DNA of 64,000 nt from positions 1 through 64,000 of the forward strand of contig JADZCJ010000119.1 of NCBI GenBank assembly GCA_020851635.1, written 5' to 3'. Below are positions 15,502 to 25,097 of the stretch, in pieces. Every line of letters begins with the position of its first letter. Position 1 is the stretch's first letter. Source of the DNA: Anaerolineae bacterium. Lineage in GTDB: Bacteria > Chloroflexota > Anaerolineae > UBA4142 > SHND01. A program made the translations under genes and the position numbers. Below the pieces are notes generated by a model. That model had not been told where the DNA came from. It saw only the letters and a list, made by a program, of their open reading frames with translations, and did not search any database.

Positions 15502-18309
15502 ATGCCCGCGCCGATCCTGACCACCAAGCTCTTTGTCCCTCCCCCTCGACAGAGAATTGTAGCGCGCCCGCGCTTGATCGAGCGGCTCGATGAAGGATTC
15601 TCTTCGGGTCGCAAACTGACCCTTGTCTCTGCGCCCGCCGGATTTGGCAAAAGCGCGCTCTTGAGCGAATGGAATGAACATATTCGGTTGACCGCGGCGC
15701 AAGCAGACAAAAACAAAAATCGAAAAGTCAAGGACATTCCGCAAATTGTCTGGCTGGCGCTCGATCAAGCTGACAATGACCTCGTACGATTTCTGAGCTA
15801 TCTGATCGCGGCGCTGCAGAGGATTGCGCCCAACATTGGAGCGGGGGCGCTGGCTGCGCTCCAATCTCCTCAGCCCCCTCCCACCGAAGCGCTTTTGGTC
15901 GCGCTGCTCAATGAAATCGCCGCTATCCCTCATCGCTTTGTCCTCGTCCTTGACGACTATCACGTGATCGAGGCGAAACCGATTGATGACGCGCTTGCTT
16001 TTTTGCTCGAAAATATGCCGCCGCAGATGCATCTCGTCATCGCCACGCGCGAAGACCCGGACCTTGCGCTCGCGCGGCTCCGCGCGCGCGGACAACTCGT
16101 CGAGCTGCGCGCGGCGGACTTGAGATTTACGAGGACCGAAGCGGCTGATTTTTTCAACCGGGTCATGGGGTTAGACCTCTCGGCAAATGACATTGCGGCG
16201 CTGGAAACGCGGACAGAGGGTTGGATCGCGGGACTTCAACTCGCCGCCCTTGCCATACAAGGGCACCTCGCCCAAGACGCGCACGAACGCAGAGACGTTG
16301 CCGGCTTTATCAAGGCTTTTGCGGGCAGTCATCGCTTTGTGCTGGACTATTTGGTGGGGGAGGTGCTCGAGCGCCGACCGGAAGAGGAACGGAGATTTCT
16401 GCTGCAAACCTCCGTGCTCGACCGCTTGTGCGGTCCACTGTGCGATGCCGTCACGGAACAGGAAAACGGCAGAGAGACGCTCGAGACTTTTGAGCACAAC
16501 AACCTGTTTGTTGTTCCGCTGGATGACCAACGCCGCTGGTATCGTTATCATCACCTTTTTGCAGAGGTGTTGCAAGCCAGGTTGATGGAAAAACAGCCGG
16601 ATCAGGTGCGTCAGCTGCACCAGCGCGCCGGCGCATGGTACGAGCGCAACGGGCTCGCTTCCGATGCCATCCACCACGCACTCGCCGCAACCGATTTTGA
16701 GCGCGCAGCAGACTTGATCGAACTCCAGGTGCGGCCGATGTATTATTCCGGCATGGAGGCGACCTGGGCGGGGTGGGTCAAGCAGCTGCCGGACGAGATC
16801 GTTCGCGTCAGACCCCTGCTCAATGTGTATTATGCGATGAGTCTGCTTCCCGGCGATGCGGCCGAGTCCGGGAGACGCCTCAGCCAAGCTGAATATCTGT
16901 TGAACCTTCCGGCGCAAGCGCTTGAACAATCGCAAGCTCAGGTGACCAAGGCGTCAGTCGCGAATCAAAAAGAGTTACAGTCTGTGCCGGGCATCATCGC
17001 CATCGCCCGCGCCTATTGCGCCGGGATTCTTGGAGACGAGTCCGGCATTGCCAAGCAGGCGCGGCAGGCATTGGACGTTTTGCCCGAGACGGACCATTGG
17101 TGGCGCGGCGCAGCAGCTGCGCTCCTGGGAATTGCCTACTGGAACAGCGGCGACCTGGAGGCGGCGCATCAAACCATGACGGATGCCGTCCGCAGCTTGC
17201 ATTTGGGTGGCGGGCTTGTCTTTTCAATCAGCGCCAAATACCTGTTGGCGGACATTCGACTGGCGCAAGGGCATCTGCATGACGCCAAAAGGATTTGCGA
17301 CCAGGCGCTTGAGCTTGTGGCTGAGCAGGATGAGCCGGCGCCGCAAGGAACGGCAGACCTGCATGTCGTGTTGAGCGAGGTGTATCTTGAGCAGAACGAA
17401 CCGGACCTCGCCCGCCAGCATCTTGAAACCTACAAGGAGCTTGGTCCATACGCCGCACTCGTCGAGCCGCGCCATCGCTGGTGCTGCGCAATGGCGCGCT
17501 TGCAAGAGGCAAGTGGGGAACCGGAGCGCGCGCTCGAACTGCTGGATGAGGCGGAACGGCAGTATGTTGGCGGACCCGTCCTGCAGATACAGCCCATCCC
17601 GGAGTTGAGGGCGCGCGTGTGGCTCCGGCAGGGACGATTGAATGACGCGTTGGAGTGGGCGCGCGGGCGGACCCTTGCCGTCAGTGGCGAGCCCGGTTAC
17701 GCGCGCGAGTTTGAATACCTCACACTCGTCCGTATTCTCATCGCTCAATCCGGGAACGAGCAGAGAAAACAGTCCCTTGATACGGCAAAAGCATTTCTGG
17801 CGCGCCTGCTTCAAGCGGCACAAGATAAAACTCTGCTGAAAAGCAGGATTGAAATTCACATCCTGAATGCGCTGGCGAACCACGCGCAAGGGAATCTCCC
17901 CGCGGCGTTTGCGTCTCTGGAGAGCGCCCTCACGCTCGCAGAGGCGGAAGGTTATGTGCGAATCTTTACGGGCGAGGGACCGGCAATGGCAGAGCTCTTG
18001 CGCAAGCTGCAAACGCGAGAAACCACGCAGACGGTCCACGGCTATATACATAGATTGCTGTCGGCATTCGACCCGAGTTTGTCTCGGGCGCGGTCGAGCG
18101 ATAGTTCAGCGCTCATCGAACCCCTCAGCGAACGCGAACTTGCAGTGCTTGTGCTCTTGAGAACAGAGTTGAGCGGGCCCGAAATGGCTCGCGAGCTCTT
18201 TGTTTCGCTCAACACTCTACGCACGCACATCAAGAACATTTACAACAAGCTCGACGTCAACAACCGGCGCGCCGCCGTCCGACGCGCAGAGGAACTCGGG
18301 CTGTTGTGA
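15502..18309 (+). CDS. MalT-like LuxR-family ATP-dependent transcriptional activator
   Basis: A 935-residue STAND-type regulator. The N-terminus starts ILTTKLFVPPPR, followed by a P-loop (APAGFGKSALLSEW), a Walker-B-like FVLVLDDYH, winged-helix and TPR-like helical repeats over about 450 residues, and a C-terminal LuxR helix-turn-helix (LSERELAVLVLLRTELSGPE, then LFVSLNTLRTHIKNIYNKL). Such proteins bind ATP and an inducer, oligomerise and activate transcription. The frame continues upstream into a decayed leader, but the family N-terminus begins at 15502. The operon immediately downstream is the probable target. Confidence 0.93.
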   Translation: MPAPILTTKLFVPPPRQRIVARPRLIERLDEGFSSGRKLTLVSAPAGFGKSALLSEWNEHIRLTAAQADKNKNRKVKDIPQIVWLALDQADNDLVRFLSYLIAALQRIAPNIGAGALAALQSPQPPPTEALLVALLNEIAAIPHRFVLVLDDYHVIEAKPIDDALAFLLENMPPQMHLVIATREDPDLALARLRARGQLVELRAADLRFTRTEAADFFNRVMGLDLSANDIAALETRTEGWIAGLQLAALAIQGHLAQDAHERRDVAGFIKAFAGSHRFVLDYLVGEVLERRPEEERRFLLQTSVLDRLCGPLCDAVTEQENGRETLETFEHNNLFVVPLDDQRRWYRYHHLFAEVLQARLMEKQPDQVRQLHQRAGAWYERNGLASDAIHHALAATDFERAADLIELQVRPMYYSGMEATWAGWVKQLPDEIVRVRPLLNVYYAMSLLPGDAAESGRRLSQAEYLLNLPAQALEQSQAQVTKASVANQKELQSVPGIIAIARAYCAGILGDESGIAKQARQALDVLPETDHWWRGAAAALLGIAYWNSGDLEAAHQTMTDAVRSLHLGGGLVFSISAKYLLADIRLAQGHLHDAKRICDQALELVAEQDEPAPQGTADLHVVLSEVYLEQNEPDLARQHLETYKELGPYAALVEPRHRWCCAMARLQEASGEPERALELLDEAERQYVGGPVLQIQPIPELRARVWLRQGRLNDALEWARGRTLAVSGEPGYAREFEYLTLVRILIAQSGNEQRKQSLDTAKAFLARLLQAAQDKTLLKSRIEIHILNALANHAQGNLPAAFASLESALTLAEAEGYVRIFTGEGPAMAELLRKLQTRETTQTVHGYIHRLLSAFDPSLSRARSSDSSALIEPLSERELAVLVLLRTELSGPEMARELFVSLNTLRTHIKNIYNKLDVNNRRAAVRRAEELGLL

Positions 18310-18350
18310 TGAATTTGTGTCCCATCCCTCGTTGATAAATCACCCTCTCA

Positions 18351-18383
18351 ATCACCACATCTGGTGATGACAGTTCACCACAT
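18351..18383 (+). promoter_or_regulatory. Repeats in the promoter region of the DUF4386 operon
   Basis: ATCACCA pairs with TGGTGAT (18351-18357 and 18362-18368), and TCACCACAT occurs twice in direct orientation at 18352 and 18375, 23 bases apart, about two helical turns. The spacing and position, 50-80 bases before the operon, suit an activator site for the adjacent MalT-like protein. Confidence 0.4.
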
Positions 18384-18429
18384 TTATTTGTATCCTCTCG
18401 CTGCACGTATAGAAAAGGAGAGGTTACAA

Positions 18430-19119
18430 ATGAAGCATCTACAAAAAGCGGGCGGTATTGCCGCACTGGCACATGCCGCCGCATACATCGTAAGCATGAT
18501 CATCGGCGTCGTCCTGATGTTTCCCATCCTGGACGCTGAACCCGGCGCATATTTGGCTTTTCTCACGGAAAACCAGACATTCGTCTATTTGTGGAACCTG
18601 ATCGCATATTGGGTGTCCGCCATCGCGCTCGTCACCCTCGTGCTGGCGCTCTATGAGCGGTTGAAACATGGTTCGCCGGCATTGGCGCAGACGGCTGCTG
18701 TTTTCGGGTTTATCTGGGCCGGTTTGATCATTGCAAGCGGCAACCTCATGCTTTCCAACATCGGCGCGGTCACCGAGCTTGCCGCCCAGGACCCGACGCA
18801 AGCGGTGACGGTCTGGTCAGCGCTTGAAGCTGTGGAAAACGGGATCACGAGCGGGAACGAGCTGGTGGGCAGCATTTGGCTGTTGCTTGTGAGCATTGCG
18901 GCTTGGCGGGCAGGCGAGCTTGGGCGGGGTTTGAATTATCTCGGCATGGCGCTGAGCGTGGCGGGGATTCTGACGCTCGTCCCGGTTTTGGCAGAAGGGA
19001 CCATCATGATTTTTGGTCTCGGCTCGATCCTCTGGTGCATTTGGCTGGGGCTCGTATTGTTGCGCCGCAGCCCGGTGCGTCATGGGGTCAAAATCGAACC
19101 CGTTCCGGCAGCGCTGTAG
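18430..19119 (+). CDS. DUF4386-like multi-spanning membrane protein
   Basis: A 229-residue protein with about six hydrophobic helices, starting KAGGIAALAHAAAYIV and containing LVTLVLALYERL. The general pattern matches DUF4386 proteins, found beside regulators and oxidoreductases in Chloroflexota and Firmicutes. AAGGAG lies about ten bases before the ATG. It is the first gene of a four-gene run (DUF4386, small protein, 43-residue protein, MDR dehydrogenase). No biochemical role is known. Confidence 0.75.
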   Translation: MKHLQKAGGIAALAHAAAYIVSMIIGVVLMFPILDAEPGAYLAFLTENQTFVYLWNLIAYWVSAIALVTLVLALYERLKHGSPALAQTAAVFGFIWAGLIIASGNLMLSNIGAVTELAAQDPTQAVTVWSALEAVENGITSGNELVGSIWLLLVSIAAWRAGELGRGLNYLGMALSVAGILTLVPVLAEGTIMIFGLGSILWCIWLGLVLLRRSPVRHGVKIEPVPAAL

Positions 19120-19164
19120 ACAAACAGATGTGAGAGGACCGACAATCGCTACAGGGGCAATCCA

Positions 19165-19404
19165 ATGTCAACCTCGCTCGACCAAGATGCAAATCAACCC
19201 ACCATCTATCAAATCAGGGTTGCAGGTCACCTGAATCCTCAATGGACGGACCGGTTTGGAGGCATGTCCATCACCTTGCTCGCGGAAGGGGATACGCTCT
19301 TGACCGGTCCCGTCCTCGACCAGGCGGCGCTGTATGGCTTGCTAAAGCAAATGCGGAATCTGGGGTTGCCTTTGCTCTCGATCAATCGGATCGAACAATC
19401 TTGA
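19165..19404 (+). CDS. Small conserved-looking hypothetical protein
   Basis: A 79-residue cytoplasmic protein: YQIRVAGHLNPQWTDRFGGM, then a beta-rich middle and LYGLLKQMRNLGLPLLSINR. Proteins of this size and pattern are commonly found beside LuxR regulators and MDR dehydrogenases in Chloroflexota, where they look like a small ligand-binding or regulatory domain. There is no catalytic motif. The function is unknown. Confidence 0.7.
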   Translation: MSTSLDQDANQPTIYQIRVAGHLNPQWTDRFGGMSITLLAEGDTLLTGPVLDQAALYGLLKQMRNLGLPLLSINRIEQS

Positions 19405-19417
19405 TGAGGAGTGAACA

Positions 19418-19549
19418 ATGAACACGCGCAAAAATAGAGACAATCCAAGAGAGAGGAGCCATATTTGGTATGCGTGGAGCTGGCACAGCTCGAGAGCCAA
19501 CCCAGTTGCTGTTTCGCTCAAGCCGCGTGAACCGGGAGGTCAGTCGTGA
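19418..19549 (+). CDS. 43-residue basic protein, translationally coupled
   Basis: A short frame with its own GAGGAG ribosome site seven bases before the ATG, beginning MNTRKNRDNPRERSHIWYAW and ending with a TGA that overlaps the GTG of the dehydrogenase gene by four bases (GTGA). The product is basic and aromatic. The ribosome site and overlap make it likely to be translated, if only as a coupling leader peptide. It resembles nothing I recognise. Confidence 0.55.
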   Translation: MNTRKNRDNPRERSHIWYAWSWHSSRANPVAVSLKPREPGGQS

Positions 19550-20568
19550 AAGCAATCGTTTATCGCGAATATGGCTCGCCGGATGTCCTCAAACTGGAAG
19601 AGGTCGAGAAACCGACGCCGGGAGACGATCAGGTCCTCATTCGAGTCCATGCAGCATCCGTAAACGCCGCGGACTGCCATATCATCCGGGATGAGCCTTT
19701 CTATGTGCGGCGGATGCTCGGGGGAATCTTGAAATTCAAATTCAAGGTCCTCGGGATAGACATGGCAGGGCGGGTCGAGCAAGTCGGCAGAAAGGTCAAG
19801 CAGTTCAAGCCGGGCGATCAGGTCTATGGAGATTTGAGCGCATGCGGTTGTGGCGCCTTTGCCGACTATGTGTGCGCTCGTCAAGATGACGTGGCGCTGA
19901 AACCGGTCAATCTATCGTTCGAGCAAGCTGCAGCTGTGCCAATGGCGGGAGTCACTGCGCTGCAGGGTTTGCGCGATGTGGGACATATCCAGTCGGGGCA
20001 AAAGGTCTTGATCACCGGAGCGACCGGCGGGGTGGGCAGCTTTGCGGTACAGATTGCCAAGACGTTTGGAGCCCACGTAACAGCCGTCGCCAGCACACGC
20101 AAGATGGACATGGCACATGCGCTTGGGGCAGACCGCGTGATTGACTATACCAAAGGGGATTTTGTGCGGATGGGGTCCGCGAGCGGCGAACAGTATGATC
20201 TGATTCTCGATGTCGCGACATATCGTTCGCCCTCCGATTACGGACAGATCCTGGCGCCACAGGGGATTTACGTCCTGGCGGGTGGCTCGATTGCGCGGAT
20301 TTTCCAACTCTTGTTTCTGGGGGGTATGATTTCCAAGAAACATGGCAGGCAATTTCTCAATCTGATGGCGAAACCAAGCAGCAAGGACCTTGATTTTTTG
20401 AGCGAGCTGCTCGAGACGAGAAAAATAGTTCCCGTCATAGACAGGTGTTTCCCGTTGGACCAGGTTGCCCGGGCGCTTTGCTATCTGGAAGCCAGACATG
20501 TCAAAGGCAAGGTTGTCATCACCAACACACAAACGCAGCCACAATCAAAAAAGCGAGATGATATTTAA
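19546..20568 (+). CDS. Zinc-independent MDR oxidoreductase (quinone-oxidoreductase-like)
   Basis: A 340-residue NAD(P)H-dependent medium-chain dehydrogenase/reductase. The N-terminal GroES-like domain reads KAIVYREYGSPDVLKLEEVE; the nucleotide-binding motif is VLITGATGGVGSFAVQIAK. The structural and catalytic zinc cysteines of alcohol dehydrogenases are missing, so it belongs with the quinone oxidoreductase/enoyl-reductase-like branch, despite the frequent label alcohol dehydrogenase. It starts at GTG with GGGAGGT just upstream. It is the last gene of the MalT-linked operon and probably reduces an electrophilic carbonyl or quinone substrate. Confidence 0.85.
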   Translation: MKAIVYREYGSPDVLKLEEVEKPTPGDDQVLIRVHAASVNAADCHIIRDEPFYVRRMLGGILKFKFKVLGIDMAGRVEQVGRKVKQFKPGDQVYGDLSACGCGAFADYVCARQDDVALKPVNLSFEQAAAVPMAGVTALQGLRDVGHIQSGQKVLITGATGGVGSFAVQIAKTFGAHVTAVASTRKMDMAHALGADRVIDYTKGDFVRMGSASGEQYDLILDVATYRSPSDYGQILAPQGIYVLAGGSIARIFQLLFLGGMISKKHGRQFLNLMAKPSSKDLDFLSELLETRKIVPVIDRCFPLDQVARALCYLEARHVKGKVVITNTQTQPQSKKRDDI

Positions 20569-20673
20569 TGCGAGCCGCAATTCAAAGAGATTTCTGTCTC
20601 GCAGACTATCAGCAGTCAGCACACGTTTAGCAAGTCGGAAATGAGTTGTCTTGGCGGGGGGCGCATCATGCGT

Positions 20674-20773
20674 CAAGCACCTGCGTGCTTTTATCTCGCG
20701 CTCAAATCATCGCTTTTGTGTCTCACAAACAATAGAATCCTCCTTGCACCCTTGCTGCGAGGAGGATTTTTTC
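20674..20773 (+). promoter_or_regulatory. Structured 5' leader with a sequestered ribosome site
   Basis: The leader has an early AGCAC/GTGCT hairpin, an unpaired conserved stretch, and a 13-bp stem (20736-20748 against 20756-20768) whose 3' arm contains the ribosome site GAGGAGG and is followed by a T-run directly before the ATG at 20774. The same stem can thus act as a terminator and hide the ribosome site, the layout of a riboswitch or attenuator expression platform. A homologous but decayed copy lies at 15321-15458. I could not match it to a known riboswitch class. Confidence 0.6.
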
Positions 20774-22198
20774 ATGCGCGTCAAAATGATTTTGCCCGCC
20801 CTGACCGAGGCGACCAGCCCGTTTTTTCGACCGATCAAATACTCGCTCTTTCCTCCGCTCGGGCTGGCGACGCTCGCATCCCATCTCTACACGTCGGATG
20901 AGGTTGATTTGCAGGACGAGCACGTCGAGCAGCTCAACACGGACGACACACCCGACCTGGTCGTGATCCAGGTGTATATCACCTCGGCGTATCGCGCGTA
21001 TGCGCTGGCAGACCACTATCGCAGCAAGGGCGCGCATGTCTGCCTCGGCGGTCTGCATGTCACCTCTCTGCCGCAGGAAGCGGCAGCGCACGCGGACACG
21101 ATCTTTCTTGGACCCGGCGACGATACGTTTCCGGAGTTTCTGAAAGATTTTCGCGCGGGACAGCCGAAAAAGAATTACACCTCGCTGGGGCAGCGCAGTA
21201 TCGAGCGGATTCCCCCGATTCGCCGCGACCTCATCAAACGGCATTTGTATCTCGTGCCCAATTCGATTGTGGTCTCGCGCGGGTGTCCGCATGTCTGCAA
21301 TTTCTGCTACAAGGAAGCGTTTTTTGAGGGCGGCAAATCGTTCTATGTGCAGACGGTGGACGCGGCGCTCGCGGAAATCGAACGCCTGCCGGGACGCCAT
21401 TTGTATTTTCTCGACGACCATTTGTTCGGGAATGCGCAATTTGCCCGGGGGTGGTTCGAGGGGATGCGCGGGATGGGACGACTGTGGCAGGCGGCGGGGA
21501 CGATTCAAAGTGTGCTGAAACCGGGTCTCTTGGAAAAAGCGGCGGCGTGCGGGCTGCGCAGTTTGTTTGTGGGCGTCGAAACCCTCAGCCCTGAAAATTT
21601 GCGCTCGTCGCTCAAATACCAGAACCTGCACAAGGACTATGACGCGGCGATTCGGCGCTTGCATGACAACGGCGTGATGGTGAACGGGAGTTTTGTGTTT
21701 GGCATGGACGGGGATAATGAAAGCGTTTTTGATCGCACGGTCGAGTGGGCGGTCAAGCAAGGCATCGAGACCGCGACCTTTCACATCATGACGCCGTATC
21801 CCGGAACGGGGTTGTATCAACAGATGGGACGCGAGAACCGCTTGCTGCACAGCAACTGGGACTTGTATGACACACGGCATGTGGTGTATCGCCCGGCGAA
21901 ACTCACCGCAGAGCAATTGGAAGCGGGCTATTGGCGCGCGTACCGCGAATTTTATGCGTGGGGAAATATTTTCAAGGGCGCATGGACGAATGCGGATTGG
22001 CGCGAGCGAATGCGGCACGTCGGATATGCCGCGGGCTGGAAAAAGTTCGAGCCATTGTGGGATATGGTGATTCGGGCAAAGCGGGCGACTGCCGCGCTGC
22101 CGACGCTTGAAACGATTCTCGACGGGTTCGGGGCGCATCCCGCGGACGAGCGCGCAGAGAAACAAAATGCGCAATCTCTTTTGCAGTTTCGAATGTGA
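20774..22198 (+). CDS. B12-binding-domain radical SAM protein
   Basis: A 474-residue iron-sulfur enzyme. The N-terminal cobalamin-binding-like Rossmann domain (LVVIQVYITSAYRAY, GGLHVTSLPQEA) is followed by the radical SAM motif CPHVCNFC (Cys-x3-Cys-x2-Cys), which holds the 4Fe-4S cluster that cleaves S-adenosylmethionine, then LYFLDDHLFGN and a C-terminal extension. Proteins of this architecture include methyltransferases and ring-rearranging enzymes; the substrate is not predictable. The start is the ATG directly after the leader hairpin. It is monocistronic, ending at a terminator. Confidence 0.9.
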   Translation: MRVKMILPALTEATSPFFRPIKYSLFPPLGLATLASHLYTSDEVDLQDEHVEQLNTDDTPDLVVIQVYITSAYRAYALADHYRSKGAHVCLGGLHVTSLPQEAAAHADTIFLGPGDDTFPEFLKDFRAGQPKKNYTSLGQRSIERIPPIRRDLIKRHLYLVPNSIVVSRGCPHVCNFCYKEAFFEGGKSFYVQTVDAALAEIERLPGRHLYFLDDHLFGNAQFARGWFEGMRGMGRLWQAAGTIQSVLKPGLLEKAAACGLRSLFVGVETLSPENLRSSLKYQNLHKDYDAAIRRLHDNGVMVNGSFVFGMDGDNESVFDRTVEWAVKQGIETATFHIMTPYPGTGLYQQMGRENRLLHSNWDLYDTRHVVYRPAKLTAEQLEAGYWRAYREFYAWGNIFKGAWTNADWRERMRHVGYAAGWKKFEPLWDMVIRAKRATAALPTLETILDGFGAHPADERAEKQNAQSLLQFRM

Positions 22199-22204
22199 AA
22201 GCAA

Positions 22205-22238
22205 AGCGGGCAAATTTCGTTTGCGAAATTTGCCCGCT
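22205..22238. terminator. Terminator between the radical SAM and YHS genes
   Basis: A perfect 15-bp stem (AGCGGGCAAATTTCG against 22224-22238) with a TTTG loop and a T-rich tail, seven bases after the radical SAM stop codon. It lies between convergent genes. Confidence 0.85.
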
Positions 22239-22249
22239 CTTCTTGTTCT

Positions 22250-22456
22250 CTACCCCATCTTGATCGAAGGACCTTCGCGCAAAAATTTCTCGGGGTCTTT
22301 TTCAAATGCGCGCCTGCATCCAGTCCCGCAAAAATAATACGTCTTGTCCTTGTAATCGAGCGTGATGGCGCCCTCGCCCTCTTGGACGGTCATGCCGCAG
22401 ACGGGGTCCAGGTGTTCGCCGGGTCCTAACGGTTGGTCATTGTGATGCTCTTGCAT
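22250..22456 (-). CDS. YHS-domain protein
   Basis: A 68-residue protein consisting of one YHS domain: DPVCGMTVQ and YYFCGTGCRRAFEKDPEKF give the metal-binding cysteines typical of small YHS proteins that accompany heavy-metal ATPases. AGAGGAGAGG precedes the ATG. It is the last gene of the csoR-copA-yhs run and probably hands copper to, or buffers copper for, the ATPase. Confidence 0.88.
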   Translation of the reverse strand: MQEHHNDQPLGPGEHLDPVCGMTVQEGEGAITLDYKDKTYYFCGTGCRRAFEKDPEKFLREGPSIKMG

Positions 22457-22478
22457 AATCCTCTCCTCTGATTTGGTC

Positions 22479-22500
22479 GGACAAATTCATGAATTTGTCC
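22479..22500. repeat. 22-bp perfect palindrome after copA
   Basis: GGACAAATTCA/TGAATTTGTCC is a perfect palindrome immediately downstream of the copA stop codon and ahead of the YHS ribosome site. It has no T tail; it may be an RNA processing or stability hairpin within the operon. Confidence 0.55.
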
Positions 22501-25022
22501 TATGAAAATTTCTTGTTGCGCAGCCGCAGCGAATTGGTCACGACAAAAATGCTCGAAAACGCCATCGCCGCGCCCGCAATGATCGGATTCAGCGTAATGC
22601 CCCAGATCGGATAGAGCAGCCCGGCGGCAATCGGAATCCCCGCGATATTGTACGCAAACGCCCAAAAGTAGTTGCCATAGATCGTGCGCATCGTCGCGCG
22701 CGAGAGTTCGATGGCAGTCACCACCCCGCGCAAATCTCCGCGCAGCAAGGTAATGTCCGCCGCTTCCATCGCCACATCCGTGCCCGTGCCCAGCGCAATC
22801 CCCACATCCGCCGCCGCGAGCGCGGGCGCATCGTTGATGCCATCGCCCACCATCGCGACGATTTTTTTGTCGGCTTGGAGCTCGCGCACTTTTTGTTCCT
22901 TGTCCTGCGGCAGGACTCTGGCAAAAAAGTGCTCGATGCCGAGCTGGGAAGCAATCGCCTTTGCCGTCCGCTGATGGTCGCCCGTCAGCATATAGACATC
23001 CACGTTCATTTTTCGCAGACGTTCGACCGATTCGCGCGCTTCGGGCTTGATGGTGTCCGCCACGGCAATGATTCCGGCGATCTGCCCGTCCACTGCCGCA
23101 AACATTGGCGTCTTGCCCGCATCCGCCAGTTTCGCGGCGACCTTGTCCAGCGTGACCGTGCTGATTTTTTCGTCCACCATCAATTTGTCGTTGCCGACAA
23201 TGACGATGCGCCCGTCAATGTCGGCGCGAATGCCATGCCCCGCCAGCGCCTGAAAATCCACCGCGGGCGCGAGATACAACCCTTGCGCGTTTGCACGGGC
23301 GACAATCGCCTGTCCCAACGGATGTTCGCTGAATTTTTCAGCCGAGGCGACGAGGCGCAGCAGCTCGTTTTCGTCGAGACGCCCGGCGCGATTGACCATG
23401 CCGATACCCGCCTCGACCGGCGCGGCATTATATTTGACGGGCGCAAGGATGATATCGGTCACGGCAGGTTTACCCTGTGTGAGCGTGCCGGTCTTGTCCA
23501 GAATGACAGCGTTCACCTTGTGCGCGGTTTCCAACGCTTCGCCACTGCGAATCAGAATGCCCAGTTCCGCGCCCTTGCCCGTGCCAACCATGATGGCAGT
23601 CGGCGTCGCCAGTCCGAGCGCGCAGGGACAGGCAATAATCAACACGGCAATGGCGTTCGTCAGGGCAAACGTAAAGGCGGGGGACGGTCCGAAAATCAAC
23701 CAGACAATAAAGGTCAGCGCCGCAATCCCCAGCACAATGGGGACAAAAATCGCCGAAATCTGATCGGCAACCTTTTGGACCGGCGCCTTGCTGGTCTGCG
23801 CCTCTTCGACCAGACGCACAATTTGCGCGAGCGCAGTCTCTTTACCCACCTTGCGCGCTTCAAAGGTGAATGCGCCCGTCTTGTTGACGGTGCCACCCAT
23901 CACCTTGTCGCCCACATGCTTGTCAACGGGCAGGGCTTCGCCGGTGAGCATGGATTCATCCACGCTCGACGCGCCATCCAGGACGATTCCGTCCACCGCA
24001 ACCCGCTCGCCGGGACGCACCACCAGCACATCTCCCACCCGCACAGCATCTACAGACAACTCGCGCTCTTGCCCATCGCGCAAAACGCGCGCGGTCTTGG
24101 GCGTCAGCTGCATCAGGTTTTTGATCGCCGCGCTCGTTTGACCTTTGGCGCGCGCTTCCAGGTATTTGCCTACCTTGATCAGCGTGATAATGACCGCAGC
24201 TGTCTCGAAATAGACGTGGTCGCCAAGACTATAGCCGAACCACGGCGCAATCAGCACAAGCACGCTGTAAAAGAATGCGGCATTCGTGCCGATGGAAATC
24301 AGCAGGTCCATATTGGCTGTAAAATGCTTGAGCGCATTCCACGCGCCCGCATGATACGCGCGCCCGACATAGAACTGGACAGGGAGCGCCAGCAAGAACA
24401 AAAACCAGTTGAAATATGGAGAAAAGAAAACGGCAGAGAGCGCGGGGTCCATCATGATCGCGCTGTGAAACAAATCGCGCGTCATGGACAACAAAAACAG
24501 AGGCATCGTGAACGCAATCCCGATGAGCAGGTCGGTGCGCTCGCGCCGCAGTTCGAGTTTGCGGAGCTCGGCTTCGCGGTCTACCGGTTCCTGCGCCCGC
24601 GCGTTTTCGGTCTCCTCGACCGGGTGCGCGGCAGTCGGCGGAATCGCGGCGCGCAGCTCGTTCAGCGTGACGGCGCCGGGGATAATATCAATGCTGACGG
24701 CGGTGCGCGCGGCATTGACCTGCGCGTCCAAAACGCCGCCCGTCGCCTTGAGCGCCGCAGTGACTTGAGCCGCATCCGTCACATCGCGCAGAGCCAGTTC
24801 GATGTGGTCCGTCAAAACATCATACCCCGCATCCTTGACATGCCACACCATATCCGGCAGAGTCGCTTGCTGCGGGTCGTATTGGACGGTGGCGCGTTCG
24901 GTCGCAAGATTCACGACCGCGTTGGTCACGCCGTCAGTCTCCTTAAGCCCATGCTCGACATGCGCGACACAACTCGCGCACGTCATGCCCTTGATGGGCA
25001 GCACAATTTTTTCCGTAGCCAT
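22500..25022 (-). CDS. copA: Cu(+)-exporting P1B-1 ATPase
   Basis: An 840-residue heavy-metal ATPase that pumps Cu(I) out of the cytoplasm. Domain order: one intact metal-binding HMA domain (GMTCASC near residue 13), a second HMA-like region that lacks the CxxC cysteines, eight transmembrane helices with [12 protein letters not shown] in TM6, the phosphorylation site DKTGTLTQG, and the hinge GDGINDAP. The copper-subtype residues YN in TM7 (WAFAYNIAG) and Met-x2-Ser-Ser in TM8 (AMAFSS) are present, which separates it from zinc or cobalt pumps. The start at 25022 follows the HMA domain; it lies 75 bases after csoR and is probably cotranscribed. Confidence 0.95.
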   Translation of the reverse strand: MATEKIVLPIKGMTCASCVAHVEHGLKETDGVTNAVVNLATERATVQYDPQQATLPDMVWHVKDAGYDVLTDHIELALRDVTDAAQVTAALKATGGVLDAQVNAARTAVSIDIIPGAVTLNELRAAIPPTAAHPVEETENARAQEPVDREAELRKLELRRERTDLLIGIAFTMPLFLLSMTRDLFHSAIMMDPALSAVFFSPYFNWFLFLLALPVQFYVGRAYHAGAWNALKHFTANMDLLISIGTNAAFFYSVLVLIAPWFGYSLGDHVYFETAAVIITLIKVGKYLEARAKGQTSAAIKNLMQLTPKTARVLRDGQERELSVDAVRVGDVLVVRPGERVAVDGIVLDGASSVDESMLTGEALPVDKHVGDKVMGGTVNKTGAFTFEARKVGKETALAQIVRLVEEAQTSKAPVQKVADQISAIFVPIVLGIAALTFIVWLIFGPSPAFTFALTNAIAVLIIACPCALGLATPTAIMVGTGKGAELGILIRSGEALETAHKVNAVILDKTGTLTQGKPAVTDIILAPVKYNAAPVEAGIGMVNRAGRLDENELLRLVASAEKFSEHPLGQAIVARANAQGLYLAPAVDFQALAGHGIRADIDGRIVIVGNDKLMVDEKISTVTLDKVAAKLADAGKTPMFAAVDGQIAGIIAVADTIKPEARESVERLRKMNVDVYMLTGDHQRTAKAIASQLGIEHFFARVLPQDKEQKVRELQADKKIVAMVGDGINDAPALAAADVGIALGTGTDVAMEAADITLLRGDLRGVVTAIELSRATMRTIYGNYFWAFAYNIAGIPIAAGLLYPIWGITLNPIIAGAAMAFSSIFVVTNSLRLRNKKFS

Positions 25023-25097
25023 ATTCCGGTGGGTACGGGAAAAGCATCCGTCAAACAAACCGCCTGATTCAACGGTCGTCGCGCAGACACTTTGCCC

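Noticed and set aside
22875-25067. A 730-codon open frame on the plus strand across copA
   Set aside because: CopA on the other strand has all expected motifs; the plus-strand frame is a shadow with unnatural Arg/Gln/His composition.
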